Shown piece after piece: positions 12,865 through 25,307 of a stretch of DNA of 64,000 bases. Under the pieces are notes generated by a model. The model saw only the letters and a program-made list of their open reading frames with translations, ran no database searches and was not told the DNA's origin. The number at the start of each line of letters is the position of its first letter. The stretch's first letter is position 1. This stretch comes from Homarus americanus. Taxonomy: Eukaryota > Arthropoda > Malacostraca > Decapoda > Nephropidae. The position numbers and the translations under genes are program-made. The stretch is taken from assembly GCF_018991925.1 (NCBI RefSeq), contig NW_024744357.1:1631286-1695285 (forward strand). Reading direction: 5' to 3'.

Positions 12865-13115
12865 AATGAATCGGCTGCCTTGATGTTTATTGGTTGAGGA
12901 TGGCAGCACTCTTGATGTTTATTGGTTGAGGCTGGCAGCACTCTTGATGTTTATTGGTTGAGAACGTCAGCACTCTTGATGTTTATTGGCTGAATACATC
13001 AGCAATTTTCACGTCTATTGGCTAGAAATGTCAGCATTTTAAGGTTCATTGTCAGAAAAAGTCAGCATATATATGAAAACTGGGTGAAGATGTCAGCTCC
13101 TTGTTTCTTGTTGGC
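12865..13115. repeat. 32-bp degenerate tandem repeat
   Basis: The word CTTGATGTTTATTGGTTGAG recurs about every 32 bp with a CAGCA-containing linker. About seven copies are visible and the right-hand copies are increasingly diverged. Confidence 0.85.
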
Positions 13116-13289
13116 TGAGAACAATCGACTTCCTGACACTTATTGACTCAGGACATCAGCAATTTGACAAGCGACCTGGATATGCCCTGACAGAGTTGCC
13201 AACTGAACACCTTTACGGGATCTGTAGACCAGTTCATTAAATTCACAGTGAGATCTTAGGAGACAGTTTATATATTCAAAGATGGTACG

Positions 13290-13365
13290 ATGTATGTGCG
13301 TGTGTGTGTGTGTGTTTATACACACACACACACACACACACACACGCGCGCACACACACACACTA
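13290..13365. repeat. Abutting GT and AC runs
   Basis: A GT run is followed after TTTATA by an AC run, forming an imperfect inverted repeat that could fold back. Confidence 0.85.
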
Positions 13366-13649
13366 ACTCATCAAACTAAACACGCTGCAACCCAACCTAA
13401 TTGCAAACGAAGGAGGAAAATTCTTAATATTCTAAATGAACAGGAATGATATCAACCACTTGTAAGACAATAACAATATTTATAACAAAGGCTTTCTCCC
13501 TGCTTGCTGCCTTGACCTGCCACTCACTGTCAAACTATCACTTTCATGTTAACTGTGCAAAAGTACCTAGTCGAGACACTCAAGGCTTCGTATGATAAAT
13601 ATTTCTCGTAAGTGAGGATGTAAGAATCTAGATCCCTAACTAAATTAAC
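13366..13649. other. Intergenic DNA, nothing recognised
   Basis: No supported feature. Confidence 0.6.
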
Positions 13650-14005
13650 TTAAGATAAATCAGTCAAAATGTCCCTAGCTGATCGTAGTAAAAATGTCCG
13701 TAACTGATTAACTTAAGGAAAATCGTAGTAAAAATGCTCTTAGCTAATTAACTTAAAGAAAATCGTAGTAAAAATGTCCGTAACTGATTAACTTAAGGAA
13801 AATCGTAGTAAAAATGTTCCTAGCTAATTAACTTAAGGAAAATCGTAAAAAATTCCTAACTGATTAACTTAAGGAAAATCGTAGTAAAAATGCTCTTAGC
13901 TAATTAACTTAAAGAAAATCGTAGTAAAAATGTCCGTAACTGATTAACTTAAGGAAAATCGTAGTAAAAATGTTCCTAGCTAATTAACTTAAGGAAAATA
14001 AAAAA
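13650..14005. repeat. 40-bp tandem repeat, about 8 copies
   Basis: The core AACTTAAGGAAAATCGTAGT recurs every 40 bp. Two unit types, one with GTCCGTAACTG and one with GCTCTTAGCTA, alternate and give a longer higher-order period; one unit is shortened. Confidence 0.9.
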
Positions 14006-14943
14006 AATCCTAAAGGAGTTAATTTAAACACAAAATGTCTATAGAGTGAAGATTGTACTAAGACTCTACCTTAACTAGATACATTGACTTTATAACAGTT
14101 AAAGAAGAAGGTTAAGGTAGAGAATGAATCCTTGCCTAAATTTTATCTCTTAACTGATACCCACAAAATGTTACTGGTTAAGGCAGAAGTAGAATCTCGG
14201 CGAATATTTGAAGTCATTTTAGGATAATTTGAGATTTTTACCTTAAAATTACCAACAATTAACATTTATAACGTCTTCACTTACGAGGTTTATTTATCGT
14301 ACAAACGTTTGAGAATCTGAAGCCTTGGATAATGTCTTCTTCCCTCCTTCTACAGATTCCCTCATCTCTGCTTTATATTGCTAACATACACCGTGTCTAG
14401 ACCTGATATATTAACTATGTCGTCATATTTTCAACTCTGTGTGATACTGTATATACAAGTAGATGCCGACATAACCCTTTGAATACGATGATTAAAACCT
14501 GTGAGTATGTTGACTTAAGTACGATGACTTAAACGAGGGAAGTTGATTTTTTTAATTTAAAGAATAAAATATCTGATTATCTGATTTCAATCGGATTTGT
14601 TTTTAAATTCAATAAAAACTATCAGCAGTAACCTAATCTTCAGGTTTTGAACAAGTCTCTCCAGTGGACTTGTTCATTCTAAACTCAGGAACCGTCTTAG
14701 CACAGAAAAAGCCGCAAAACTTGTCTTTCTTTTTAAGTCTTTAAATACAGACACTGGTCATGGTTACGAAGACGTTTAATTAATGCGGAACTTGTTGTTG
14801 ACAATGTGTGATGTAACAAAGACTTTGAAAAGTGGTGTTATTGGTGAATGCTAAGAATAAGCTGCACTCACAGGAAAACAAATGAAGAAAATTAGCAAAA
14901 AATTCAAGAGAAATAGTTGATGTGTACTGAAAAAATAAGATAA
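14006..14943. other. Intergenic DNA with a small cluster of the 22-bp motif
   Basis: Diverged copies of the GAGTACGATGACTTAA motif lie at about 14,470-14,530. The stretch at 14,035-14,260 shares words (CTCTACC, TTTTACCTTAA) with the region after 23,040, suggesting an old dispersed repeat. No gene seen. Confidence 0.55.
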
Positions 14944-15152
14944 TTTGGTAATGTAATTAGGGATGAAGGGATATTAACAGAAATATTAATGGGCAAAGTT
15001 AAGGGTAGGAGGGCCAGGGGAAGGCAGAAACTGGGATGGATAAATGAGATTAAAACTGCGTCCCCAGAGAGATACAAAACCTTAGAGGATTGGTAAAAAC
15101 AGCCCGAGGAGGTTTAGAGTGGAGGACTGTGGTGGCCAACCCTCAGATATGA
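14944..15152 (+). pseudogene. LINE reverse-transcriptase C-terminal relic
   Basis: The plus strand from 14,944 reads FGNVIRDEGILTEILMGKVK and then a basic GRQ stretch with GWINEIK, which is the tail seen at the end of many non-LTR retrotransposon polymerases (FGHV.RDEG... GRGRQ... W). An in-frame TAA follows the LEDW motif. Downstream in a shifted frame comes TARGGLEWRTVVANPQI and a TGA at 15,150-15,152, again typical of the C-terminus. Only the last 70 codons or so survive, with one stop and one frameshift. The exact clade cannot be fixed from so short a piece. It is not expected to be functional. Confidence 0.7.
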
Positions 15153-15677
15153 GAACGGTACTCTGATTATATCTAAAAGTGTTGTAATTCAGTTTTTTGG
15201 GGTTTTTCTATTTACAAAGAAGCCTAAAACAAGTTACCATTGCCTTTAATACTTAACTACAACCCCTATGTGTTGGAAGTAGAGGCACAGTACAATGAAA
15301 CATGTAAGGTAAGAAGGGTGAGGTTATTTATCGTAAACTTGTGTGTGTTGTTTCAGTTACAAAACTATTATTGTAATATCTGTGATGATGACACAAGATA
15401 CTTTGTTCCTTTGAGTTGATTAGTTTATAACACAGCAGGTAAGAATTTTTACTTCCTTCCTTTTACAACCCTGACTTAAACCACTACATTCATATCTTTA
15501 TTTTAATTTACATTTTTCTGTAATTTTCAGGTGTGTGTGTGTTAATCCACGTTTCCTTATATACAGGTGAATTATATATAAACACACTGCCTGCCGTTCA
15601 CTTGGTTACTCTTCTCTGTTAGATATGGCCTGTACACTCCTGCGACGTGCTCTACCCTGTATCAACACACTTCCCTT
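15153..15677. other. Intergenic DNA, possibly the LINE 3' region
   Basis: No gene seen. The part next to the LINE tail may be its 3' untranslated region. Confidence 0.5.
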
Positions 15678-16044
15678 ACTCTACCTACACAAACACACTC
15701 ACTAACCACTCTACCTACACAAACACACTCACTAACCACTCTACCTACACAAACACACTCACTAACCACTCTACCTACACAAACACACTCACTAACCACT
15801 CTACCTACACAAACACACTCACTAACCACTCTACCTACACAAACACACTCACTAACCACTCTACATACACAAACACACTCACTAACCACTCTACCTACAC
15901 AAACACACTCACTAACCACTCTACCTACACAAACACACTCACTAATCACTTTACCTACACAAACACACTCACTAATCACTCTACCTACACAAACACACTC
16001 ACTAATCACTCTACCTACACAAACACACTCACTAATCACTCGAC
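15678..16044. repeat. 30-bp minisatellite, about 12 copies
   Basis: CTACCTACACAAACACACTC plus a ten-base CACTAACCA-type link forms an almost perfect 30-bp unit. The last four copies carry a C-to-T change (AATCAC), showing that this variant spread within the array. Frames on both strands stay open because 30 is divisible by three and the unit lacks stops there. Confidence 0.95.
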
Positions 16045-16155
16045 CTAAACCGATGCACTACAATTTGCGGCGCCTCCCGTTACCTGTCAAATAATAACTG
16101 GGTTAGTAAATCTGTTTTCCAGGTGCATAATTAGCCTCTACATGTTACTGTAGTC

Positions 16156-16158
<3 letters not shown>

Positions 16159-16193
<35 letters not shown>
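16159..16193. repeat. (GT)n microsatellite
   Basis: About 17 GT copies, followed by a CTT-rich stretch at 16,231-16,258. Confidence 0.95.
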
Positions 16194-16194
<1 letters not shown>

Positions 16195-16455
16195 GGGGCT
16201 TCGTGGAATATGGTGAGGTATTATAATTATTTCTTCTTCTTCTTGTTCTTCTTCTTCTGAACCAATTGATGAAGGGAGATATGAATAACTTAATATAATA
16301 AAAATAAGAATGAATTAATCGATATAAACAAATATAATAATATCGATAATAAAATCAATGGAAGGTTATACAAAAAATAAAAAACTATATACAAAAAAGA
16401 CAAGAGAAAACGTGAAATTTTAAGATATTAGAAGGATAACTTAAGTAATATCATT

Positions 16456-16690
16456 CAAAGAGTTAAGTCATCGTTCTCAAGAGGTTAAGTCGTCGTACTC
16501 AAGAAGTTAAGACATCGTATTCAAGTGGTTAAGACATCATACTCAAGTGATTAAGACATCGAACTCGAGGGATTAAGTCATCGTACTCAAGGATAAGTCA
16601 TTGTACTCACAGGGTAAAATCATCGTACTCAAAGGGATACGTCATCTTCCTCAAGAGGTTAAGACATCGTACTCAAAGGGTTAAGAAAAA
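16456..16690 (-). repeat. 22-bp motif array, about 10 copies
   Basis: Copies of AAGTCATCGTACTCAAGG spaced 21-22 bp. The reverse complement is the motif of the array at 30.0 kb, with smaller clusters at 14.5 and 22.9 kb. Downstream, CTAAAACGC and ATTACAGATT words are shared with the flank of the 30-kb array, so the motif belongs to a longer dispersed repeat. Confidence 0.85.
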
Positions 16691-17612
16691 CTAAAACGCC
16701 TTTACTTAGAAATTAAATAAAAAATAAAATCATTACAGATTGTAATATTTCTCTCCCCTTAATTATAATACTTCTCCTTCAACTATAGTATTACTGAGCT
16801 AAATATTCCTGCTTGACAAAATATTCCTCCTATCTTATAATATTCCTCCGTCAGATAAAATATTCCTCGTGAGGATTAATATTCCATCCCTGGCGAGAAA
16901 TATTACTCCCTGGCGTGTATTCCTCCGCGCCATGACTAGTAATTACAGGTGAGGTATATCTAGTACTCATCACACAGGGGAGAATATACTGTATATACCT
17001 ACCCGGGCAGTATATCAAGTCTGGTATACGTGTATGTAAATATATGTGGTTATACCCCAGAACATACTAATAAGAGTCTCTGTGTGTATGTGGCCACCTC
17101 CTTACCGCAACATACAGGACCTTGCCAGACTGTTAACCAACGATTCTTTCTATAGTATTTAAGTCAAGCAATTAGAGCGCGGATGGCTATGATGGAGTAC
17201 GTTTTTGAGCTGACTGAGGGCCCTACGCTGCTCTATGGACTAATTACCGCTCTAAGGCGTCCTAATGGTCTAAATAGAGCCGCAAGTTGCACTAAGGGCC
17301 AAAGTAAGAGCTTTAATATAGCTCCAAGGTGATTTGAGGCCCTAAATAGAGCTTTAATTTATCTCGATGGCTTAAATAGAACACAAATGCTCTCTATGGC
17401 AATTTAAATGAGTTGACATTAACAGCCCTTGAGTACAAGTCATTATTCTTGATTACGATAACGTATCCTCTAACTACGATAATTCAGTTCCTCAGTATGG
17501 TGATATCATTCCATGAGTATGATAAAATTACTTTTACGAAGCATAATTTCATTTCTGTGTAGGATCACGGTAACTTTATATTATGTGTAATCATTATTAC
17601 TACCGGGTACTC
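16691..17612. other. AT-rich intergenic DNA
   Basis: No gene. Short decayed repetition: TATTCCTCC words at 16,800-16,930 and CTAAATAGAGC words at 17,240-17,400. Confidence 0.6.
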
Positions 17613-17616
17613 TGTC

Positions 17617-17872
17617 AGGACCGGATCCAGAAATATCAAAAGAGGAGGTCCAGGAAGTTTTGGGTGGGGAAAAAACGAAAGCAAAGTGAGCTCACTCATG
17701 GGCATTTTGAGACCATTTTGAAGCCATGTGTACTTGATATTAGGAGATATTCTGAAGTCAATAGTGATTACTTTTTTACTATACAAAAATACCTGAGTGC
17801 AATAATGCATTAAAGAAAAAGTATTGGAATATTCTGATGAAAAGGGGGGTCCGGACCCCCTGGATCCGCCCT
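17617..17872. mobile_element. 256-bp MITE with inverted ends and TGTC target duplication
   Basis: The left end AGGACCGGATCCAG and the right end (AGGGCGGATCCAG on the reverse strand) are imperfect terminal inverted repeats. Both ends are flanked by the same four bases, TGTC (17,613-17,616 and 17,873-17,876), a plausible target-site duplication. Near the right end is the palindrome GGGGGTCCGGACCCCC. The small frames inside show no transposase. The element is a non-autonomous DNA transposon; its superfamily is not assigned. Confidence 0.65.
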
Positions 17873-17908
17873 TGTCTGTAGTAGTAGTAGTATTAGTGTC
17901 CAGTTAAC

Positions 17909-18139
17909 TTGCCTTGGTTTAGCAATCTAACCCCAATTAAAAGAAAAGCACTACAGACATTTCAATTAATAAAAGTAGAACACCCAGGTGACCATATGTG
18001 GGAGGAGGCGGCCACAACCTTCACACTTGCACAACAGCCCTGGGAGTGGTCAGCAGATTCAAGATTCTACAGACGGTGTCCCGTCGCCTGGCGAGTGACT
18101 ACACTGCATGATAATCCCTTTTTCGTGATCAATAATTAA
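17909..18139 (+). CDS. Unsupported 76-codon open frame
   Basis: This is the longest frame with mixed composition in the neighbourhood, rich in Trp, Phe and Arg. It has no signal peptide, membrane segment or motif I recognise, it starts directly after the MITE and a TAG microsatellite, and there are no matching splice sites. It may be chance or part of an old repeat. Confidence 0.12.
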   Translation: MPWFSNLTPIKRKALQTFQLIKVEHPGDHMWEEAATTFTLAQQPWEWSADSRFYRRCPVAWRVTTLHDNPFFVINN

Positions 18140-19082
18140 TAAAAAACAACATTCCGGTTATATTCGTGGCCTAAATGTTATCAGGCTACCAGGTATCCGA
18201 GGTGGAATTTGTGTACTAACATTTAGCGTCAATACGAAGGAGTTGGAGGAGGATGGATCACGTGATGGCAAGAGTAAAATGAAATTATTTTACAAGCTGG
18301 CGGCCTCACAGAGTCGCGGACACCGGTCGGTCATTATGCCAGAGTTAAGTGCACCTCTGGCAAACCTTGTAAGCCTCAAACTCGTCTGACTTGCAGCGCC
18401 GCTGCCCCTATTTTGTCTATATACGGGGGGAAGGTGTGTGTACTGTATGTGTACGGCCGCGGGTCAAAGGGAAGTTCCCGTCTAAATGATAGATATGGGT
18501 GATTTACACTCCGTTTAGTGTTGGTCGACCTCGTCACCCACACCCTAGTTATTTTTCCAAAGTTTAGGAATAAACAAAAAAATAATAAAAGGAGTTCAAT
18601 CAATAAATAAACAAATAAATTAATTCAAAGTGGCTGCTATGAGCGTCCCGATGAATGACCTTCTTGATGCCACTTCAAGTCACTCCGTACGTGGTCGAAC
18701 ACTGATCCAGATTGCCTTTCCCACCCTGCCAGACACACTGACCCTTGTCTCCCCAGCCACACTGAACTAAACTTTATGGCCTCTATTCATTAGTGTTACT
18801 CTACCTCCGCGGCATTGTGGTGTATTGTTAACCGCGGTGAGAATAGGCGGTTGCTGCAACGAATAATCTATAACCTCAGCGAGCGGTAAAAATGACAGGA
18901 ATGCGACGAAGGCTGCGGCTTGGCGGGAAAGTGGGAGGTGTGGCGGCTTCTGCCTGAGCTCTCTTATTGGTCAACGACCTTGTTGGTGTCTAGTCACGAC
19001 ACGTGGTTAATAGTGTAGCAAATTAGGATTCTGAAGCCAAAGTATTTTATTCGAAGATCATTAAACCGTCGTTGTCTTAACC
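18140..19082. other. Intergenic DNA, GC-richer near 18.8-19.0 kb
   Basis: No gene identified. Around 18,800-18,960 CpG is more frequent than nearby, and an inverted CCAAT (ATTGG) word follows at about 18,965. Together these could mark a promoter, but no TATA box plus coding exon can be tied to it. Confidence 0.35.
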
Positions 19083-19313
19083 ATGAGTGATCAACATACG
19101 CGAGTGAAAATTATATACACACGAGCAGTATATTTACTGTATGTCTTCCAAACCAAGGTTGACGTTCACTTAGCACCAACGTTAGGGGACAAAGTCAACG
19201 TAAAGAATTTCAAAGGTCCGCTCGCTAAATTGTCTACCTTAGCTGGGGTAATAAGGGAATATGTACATTTCGTTGATAAAGTAGTTTCTGGATTACTTAA
19301 AATACACTTTTGA
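19083..19313 (+). CDS. Short open frame, 76 codons, unknown
   Basis: The start lies in a good context (ACCATGA) 100-250 bp downstream of the CpG-richer stretch. The product would be a small basic protein of mixed composition (Val, Lys, Leu, Tyr) without signal peptide or known motif. No donor site is needed for a single-exon reading. I cannot tell a real micro-gene from a chance frame. Confidence 0.2.
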   Translation: MSDQHTRVKIIYTRAVYLLYVFQTKVDVHLAPTLGDKVNVKNFKGPLAKLSTLAGVIREYVHFVDKVVSGLLKIHF

Positions 19314-19511
19314 CTGTTATCTCTCATCACTGCTTCAATAAGCCAGTTAGAGGCGTTCATACACCACCAGGATATCTCAGTTCACTGTTGATGCCATTTT
19401 GTTGTTTTTGTTCTTGTAATATGAGTCAATGAGGAACTATTCTGAGATCATCAACTGGAGAAAAACTCTTTTGGGACTTAAGTTTCGGATCTTTGTTTGT
19501 TTTTTGTTTTA

Positions 19512-19713
19512 TGATCACCTGAAGATTAACCTCCAGATTATTAACCAATTTAACGGTAAACTAAGCTAGCCTAACCAAACCTAACCTAACCTAACATGAC
19601 CTAACTTAAACCTGACCTAACTTAAACCTAACTTAACCTAACCCTCCCAGATAGCATTAGGGTGTTTAATCATCAGGTGAAATAATTTTGGATGTCTAAT
19701 CTTCAGGTGATTC
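19512..19713 (+). mobile_element. Telomere-pentamer element with perfect inverted ends, locus C
   Basis: ATCACCTGAAGATTA at 19,514-19,528 is exactly repeated in inverse (TAATCTTCAGGTGAT) at 19,697-19,711. Between them lie about a dozen CCTAA and variant copies (19,560-19,640) and the conserved module GGTGTTTAATCATCAGGTGA. It is the clearest member of the family that also includes loci A, B and D. Total length is about 200 bp, with no coding capacity. The structure fits a small non-autonomous inverted-repeat element; I find no convincing target-site duplication. Confidence 0.55.
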
Positions 19714-19860
19714 TTGTATTATTTTTTTTTCTCGGTTGGTGAAAAATCATCAGTAAAAACAAAAAATATAAAAACATATTGGAATTTATACTTTCCTTGT
19801 TGGATCTATGTTATGGACTATTAAATCCCGTTACAATGGATCAAGAGATGCTCCAACCCA

Positions 19861-19861
19861 G

Positions 19862-19903
<42 letters not shown>

Positions 19904-20025
19904 TCATAAATCTTTCTGTTTTTCCATTTCCAAGATAAGAAAAAAACGACAAAGAGAGAAACAGAGAGAAAGAGAAGGAGAGAGAGAGGGGGAGAGAATT
20001 TGTTCATAAATGGAAAGATAAATAA

Positions 20026-20087
<62 letters not shown>

Positions 20088-20090
20088 CGA
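19861..20090. repeat. (TC)n and (GA)n runs
   Basis: TC at about 19,863-19,900 and GA at about 20,030-20,088 lie 130 bp apart as an inverted pair. Confidence 0.95.
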
Positions 20091-20491
20091 CATTTTTTTT
20101 TTCATGCCAGATTCTCCTCTCACTGTGCGACATGTACAGATCAAAGTGAACACGCAGGCTATTGTGGCGGACAGAACAATGTACAATGGTTGATGGTACC
20201 GGTTGGAATAAGGAATAGAAGAGCTGAAGCATCTGACTTTATCTAAAAACTCAACACGATTTAACTTTCACAATCTTTATAGTCAATCCAGTACACCTGA
20301 CCTACTGCTCCCAAACGTAATAGAAAGTAATGCAATAAACTCTCTCATTAGCGTACTTTCCTCTTTGAGTTGATATATCCCTCTCATTAACGGACTGCTA
20401 ATGGGGAACCACACAAGGTTAAAATACGTTACTGAGAGTTGTCTTTTCCGTACAGATGAAAAGGTAAACATCTAGCTCTAAGTGACAATGA

Positions 20492-20526
<35 letters not shown>

Positions 20527-20928
20527 GGAGAGTAAGTTTTAGCAGACATTCATGTTTAACTTCTGATGAGGGCGCATTACATTGGGTGGGAGGAGGGAGT
20601 TCATGCCAGCCCACAGTCATTTTTGTGGGATGTAAAACTAACATTTCCTTTATTCATGGACCACTATTAAGTAAGAACGTTATTAAGGAAGGGATTTTAT
20701 TATGACACAAGATGTACCGCAATTCACGTTAATCTATGTCTCAATATTTAACACTTTTTAGTAATGTAATATAACACCTTATACCTTGTTTCTTCATCTT
20801 GTTAATGTTAGTCTCAACCACTGTACAATTATCGAGTATTACCGAGGTGTTATAAAGATTTTGCATTACATGGTAGACGATTATTATAATTGATTTTATG
20901 GACCCCGAGAAGTTTGTTCTCTTCTTAA
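20091..20928. other. Intergenic DNA, nothing recognised
   Basis: Apart from an AC run at about 20,492-20,522 no feature is supported. Confidence 0.6.

Positions 20929-20968
<40 letters not shown>
20929..20968. repeat. (TAG)n microsatellite
   Basis: About 13 copies immediately upstream of the first retroelement tail. Confidence 0.95.
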
Positions 20969-20969
<1 letters not shown>

Positions 20970-20984
20970 AGTGCTCGATGATTT

Positions 20985-21408
20985 TGGACGAGAGGATAGC
21001 GAGCCTTCTATAATATCAGGATATTTGATCCCTAGCTGCATGTCACCGTAACCTATCCCTCGAGGCTGCACACAGGATAAACGAGAACGAAAACAACAGA
21101 ATATATGCACAGAGAATCCAGACGTGGACCATGGTAGATTCACTACACTAATTTTCGCAACATAAGTGGGATGGGACCAAGTGCAAAGTGCTGCTATGCC
21201 AGACGGACTGAGGTGTTACCACAACTGAAGCAGCAACCCAGAAGTTAAGTCGTAGCCTGCTTGAGGTGTCACCTATCCATGACTTTTCTCTGGTCTGCTC
21301 TGTTGTGTCTCAGGGGAACAAGATCTTCGGTCCCTACATCAACAATAGTCGCAAACACAGATTATGAGGCAATAGTCACTGAATGTTGCATCGAGCAGCA
21401 GCAGCAAC
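20985..21408 (+). pseudogene. Retroelement ORF tail, copy 1 (decayed, longest)
   Basis: With several frameshifts and stops, the plus strand reads RAFYNIRIFDP, then AHRINENENNRIYAQRI, then DVDHGRFTTLIFAT, then MGPSAKCCYARR. This matches the C-terminal pattern (FF-DVRVF-P, EVEHG-FTPLVF, GGMG) of a multicopy ORF common in invertebrate genomes and generally regarded as belonging to retroelements; I cannot name its clade with certainty. Copies 2 and 3 carry only the last part of this region. The copy ends in CAG/TAG-type simple repeats. Confidence 0.6.
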
Positions 21409-21499
21409 AGTAGTAGTAGAAGTAATAATAATGATAATAATAATAATTAATAAAAATAATAATAGCAGTAACACTACAATAGTAGTAGTAGTAACAGTA
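21409..21499. repeat. (TAG)/(TAA)n tract between retroelement tails
   Basis: Mixed TAG, TAA and AAT trinucleotides separate copies 1 and 2. Confidence 0.85.
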
Positions 21500-21868
21500 G
21501 TGTTCACAACCTCTGGTGAGATGGGACCAAGTGCAAGATACTTCTACGCCAGACTCGCGGAGGTGATCTCCGAACAGAAGCAGCAGCCCAGAAGTTATGT
21601 TACAGCCTGGATGAGATGTCGACTGTCCTTCTCTCTCCTTAGGTCGGCTTTGCTCTGCCTCAGGGGAACGAGAGCATCGGCCCCAAAGCCGACAACAGCT
21701 GCAGATACTGACTATGAGGCAACAGTCACTGAATGCCGCATAGATCTGCGGCTCAACTAACTCAACACAGCTAGGATAGCTACTTATGTATTAGGATATT
21801 TAATTTTATGGTAATAAAATGGCGGCGAAGGTGTGGCTATAAGGGGAGGATGGAGGCCATTAAAAAAA
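21500..21868 (+). pseudogene. Retroelement ORF tail, copy 2, 5'-truncated
   Basis: The frame opens within the TAG tract, reads VFTTSGEMG and stays open to TAA at 21,758-21,760, ending RIDLRLN. It contains YVTAWMRCRLSFSLLRSALL, the most conserved segment of this family. The following 108 bp (with AATAAAATGGCGGCGAAGG) is the 3' untranslated region, shared with copy 3, and it runs into GTAGTAG repeats. The copy is abruptly truncated at its 5' end, as is typical of incomplete reverse transcription. Confidence 0.65.
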
Positions 21869-21997
21869 GTAGTAGTAGTAGTAGTGGTAGTAGCCGTAGT
21901 AGAAGTAGTCGTAGACGTAGTAGGAACGAGAGTGACACGATCAGGGCGTTTGCCTTAGACAATTCAGAATGTGGATCAAGGTAACTTCACTCCTCTG

Positions 21998-22375
21998 GTG
22001 TTCATAACCTCTCCTCTGGCGGGATGGGACCAAGTCCAAGATGTTTCTATACAAGGCTGGCAGAGGCGTTATCTGAACAGAAGCAGCAGCCCAGAAGTTA
22101 CGTTACAGCCTGGTTGAGATGTCGACTGTCCTTCTCTCTGCTTAGGTCTGCATTGCATTGCCTTAGGGGAACGAGATCTTCGGCCCCAAAGCCGACAACG
22201 GTCGCAGATACTGACTATGAGGCAACAGTCACTAAATACCGCATAGATCTGCGGCTCAACTAACTCAACACAGCTAGGATAGCTACTTATGTATTAGGAT
22301 ATTTAATTTTAAGGTAATAAAATAGCGGCGAAGGTGTGGCTATTGGGGGAGGCTGGCGGCCACGACAAAAAAAAT
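21998..22375 (+). pseudogene. Retroelement ORF tail, copy 3, 5'-truncated
   Basis: Nearly identical to copy 2 from MGPS (22,024) to the TAA at 22,261-22,263, including RIDLRLN and the 3' untranslated region with AATAAAATAGCGGCG. The GTG TTC segment just upstream (21,998) is out of frame with it, so a small frameshift separates the two parts. It is followed by TAG/AAG trinucleotides. Differences from copy 2 are few, so the two are recent relatives. Confidence 0.65.
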
Positions 22376-22404
22376 GTAGTATTAATAGTAGTAGAAGTAG
22401 CAGC

Positions 22405-23114
22405 AAGGGCAAAACAGTACTTAGAAAACTCTACATTATGATGCACTCACCATATAAAAAGTATTACATTTCACTGAGGCCATCTATGAATACTTTACTT
22501 ATTGTCATTTCCCTTCTCTCACTTTCTACCCTTCTCTTACATTCTTTCCTCCACCCTCTTCCGCCCTCTCCTTGCTCTCCTTCATCATCCACTTCACACA
22601 AAAAAGAGAAGATTAAAGACAATAAACAAAGGAGATATAAGAAAAGACATAACAAAATCATATATATTTTATATCAATTCATGTGTGTGTTTGTGTGTGT
22701 GTGTGGAAGCTTACCTGCACAAGGGCAACAAAGTGTTTGAAAATATACTAGATTGCATGATTCAGCTACAGTTATGATGACGGTTCATAATAACACGATC
22801 ACTTACCCACATTCCTCTCTGGTTCAGTGCTTATGTTACTGCACTCGCTACACTCCTCTTGAGAATGTGTTTCTTAACATGGTATTCATACATCATTGTG
22901 CCCTATGATATACCATTAGTTGGGTTGCATAGAGTGTTAACCCTTTGATTACAAGGGATTATTACAATGATTACGTTGAGTTAGACCAGTGGGTAAGATA
23001 CATTGACGTCTTGAGTACGAGGGATTAACACACTGAGTACATTGAGGCTCTACCCTAACTTGATACATTCATTTATTGTCTCTTAGGGGAAAAATTACAG
23101 ATTTTACCTTAACA
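22405..23114. other. Intergenic DNA with 22-bp motif remnants
   Basis: No gene. Diverged GAGTACGAGGGATTAAC-type words lie at 22,937-23,045, followed by CTCTACCCTAACTTGATACA, related to 14,065. Confidence 0.55.
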
Positions 23115-24827
<1,713 letters not shown>

Positions 24828-24893
<66 letters not shown>

Positions 24894-24977
24894 TATCTCC
24901 TTTCGGCCATTGTCTTACAGATAAAAAAAAAGTTACGAGATTAACTTAGATCAGATTTTCCCCAATTTTCTCCAAGG

Positions 24978-25023
<46 letters not shown>

Positions 25024-25112
25024 GAAGACTTCGTTGTGACTAGGATAATAAATAAAGTTGACAGATCGGAAAAATGCGTCAAGATGAACAGGAAAAATAA
25101 TATAATAAAAAA

Positions 25113-25168
<56 letters not shown>
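24828..25168. repeat. (TTA)n, (GACA)n and (CT)n cluster
   Basis: TTA at about 24,828-24,892, GACA at about 24,978-25,023 and CT at about 25,117-25,167, within 340 bp. Confidence 0.95.
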
Positions 25169-25170
<2 letters not shown>

Positions 25171-25307
25171 ATCACAGTCAGATGACATACTGTACCTCAG
25201 TCGTTATGATCACAATCAACTCTTTGCTCAATCATCCATTTTGCTGTCCACTATCAATCTCAATTTGAAGTTGCATGAGGAAGATCTTTGCAATATTTAA
25301 CCAGATC

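Noticed and set aside
15647..16048. Open frames of 133 and 125 codons on both strands with a 10-residue repeat
   Set aside because: A 30-bp minisatellite lacking stops on both strands; the start has no promoter context.
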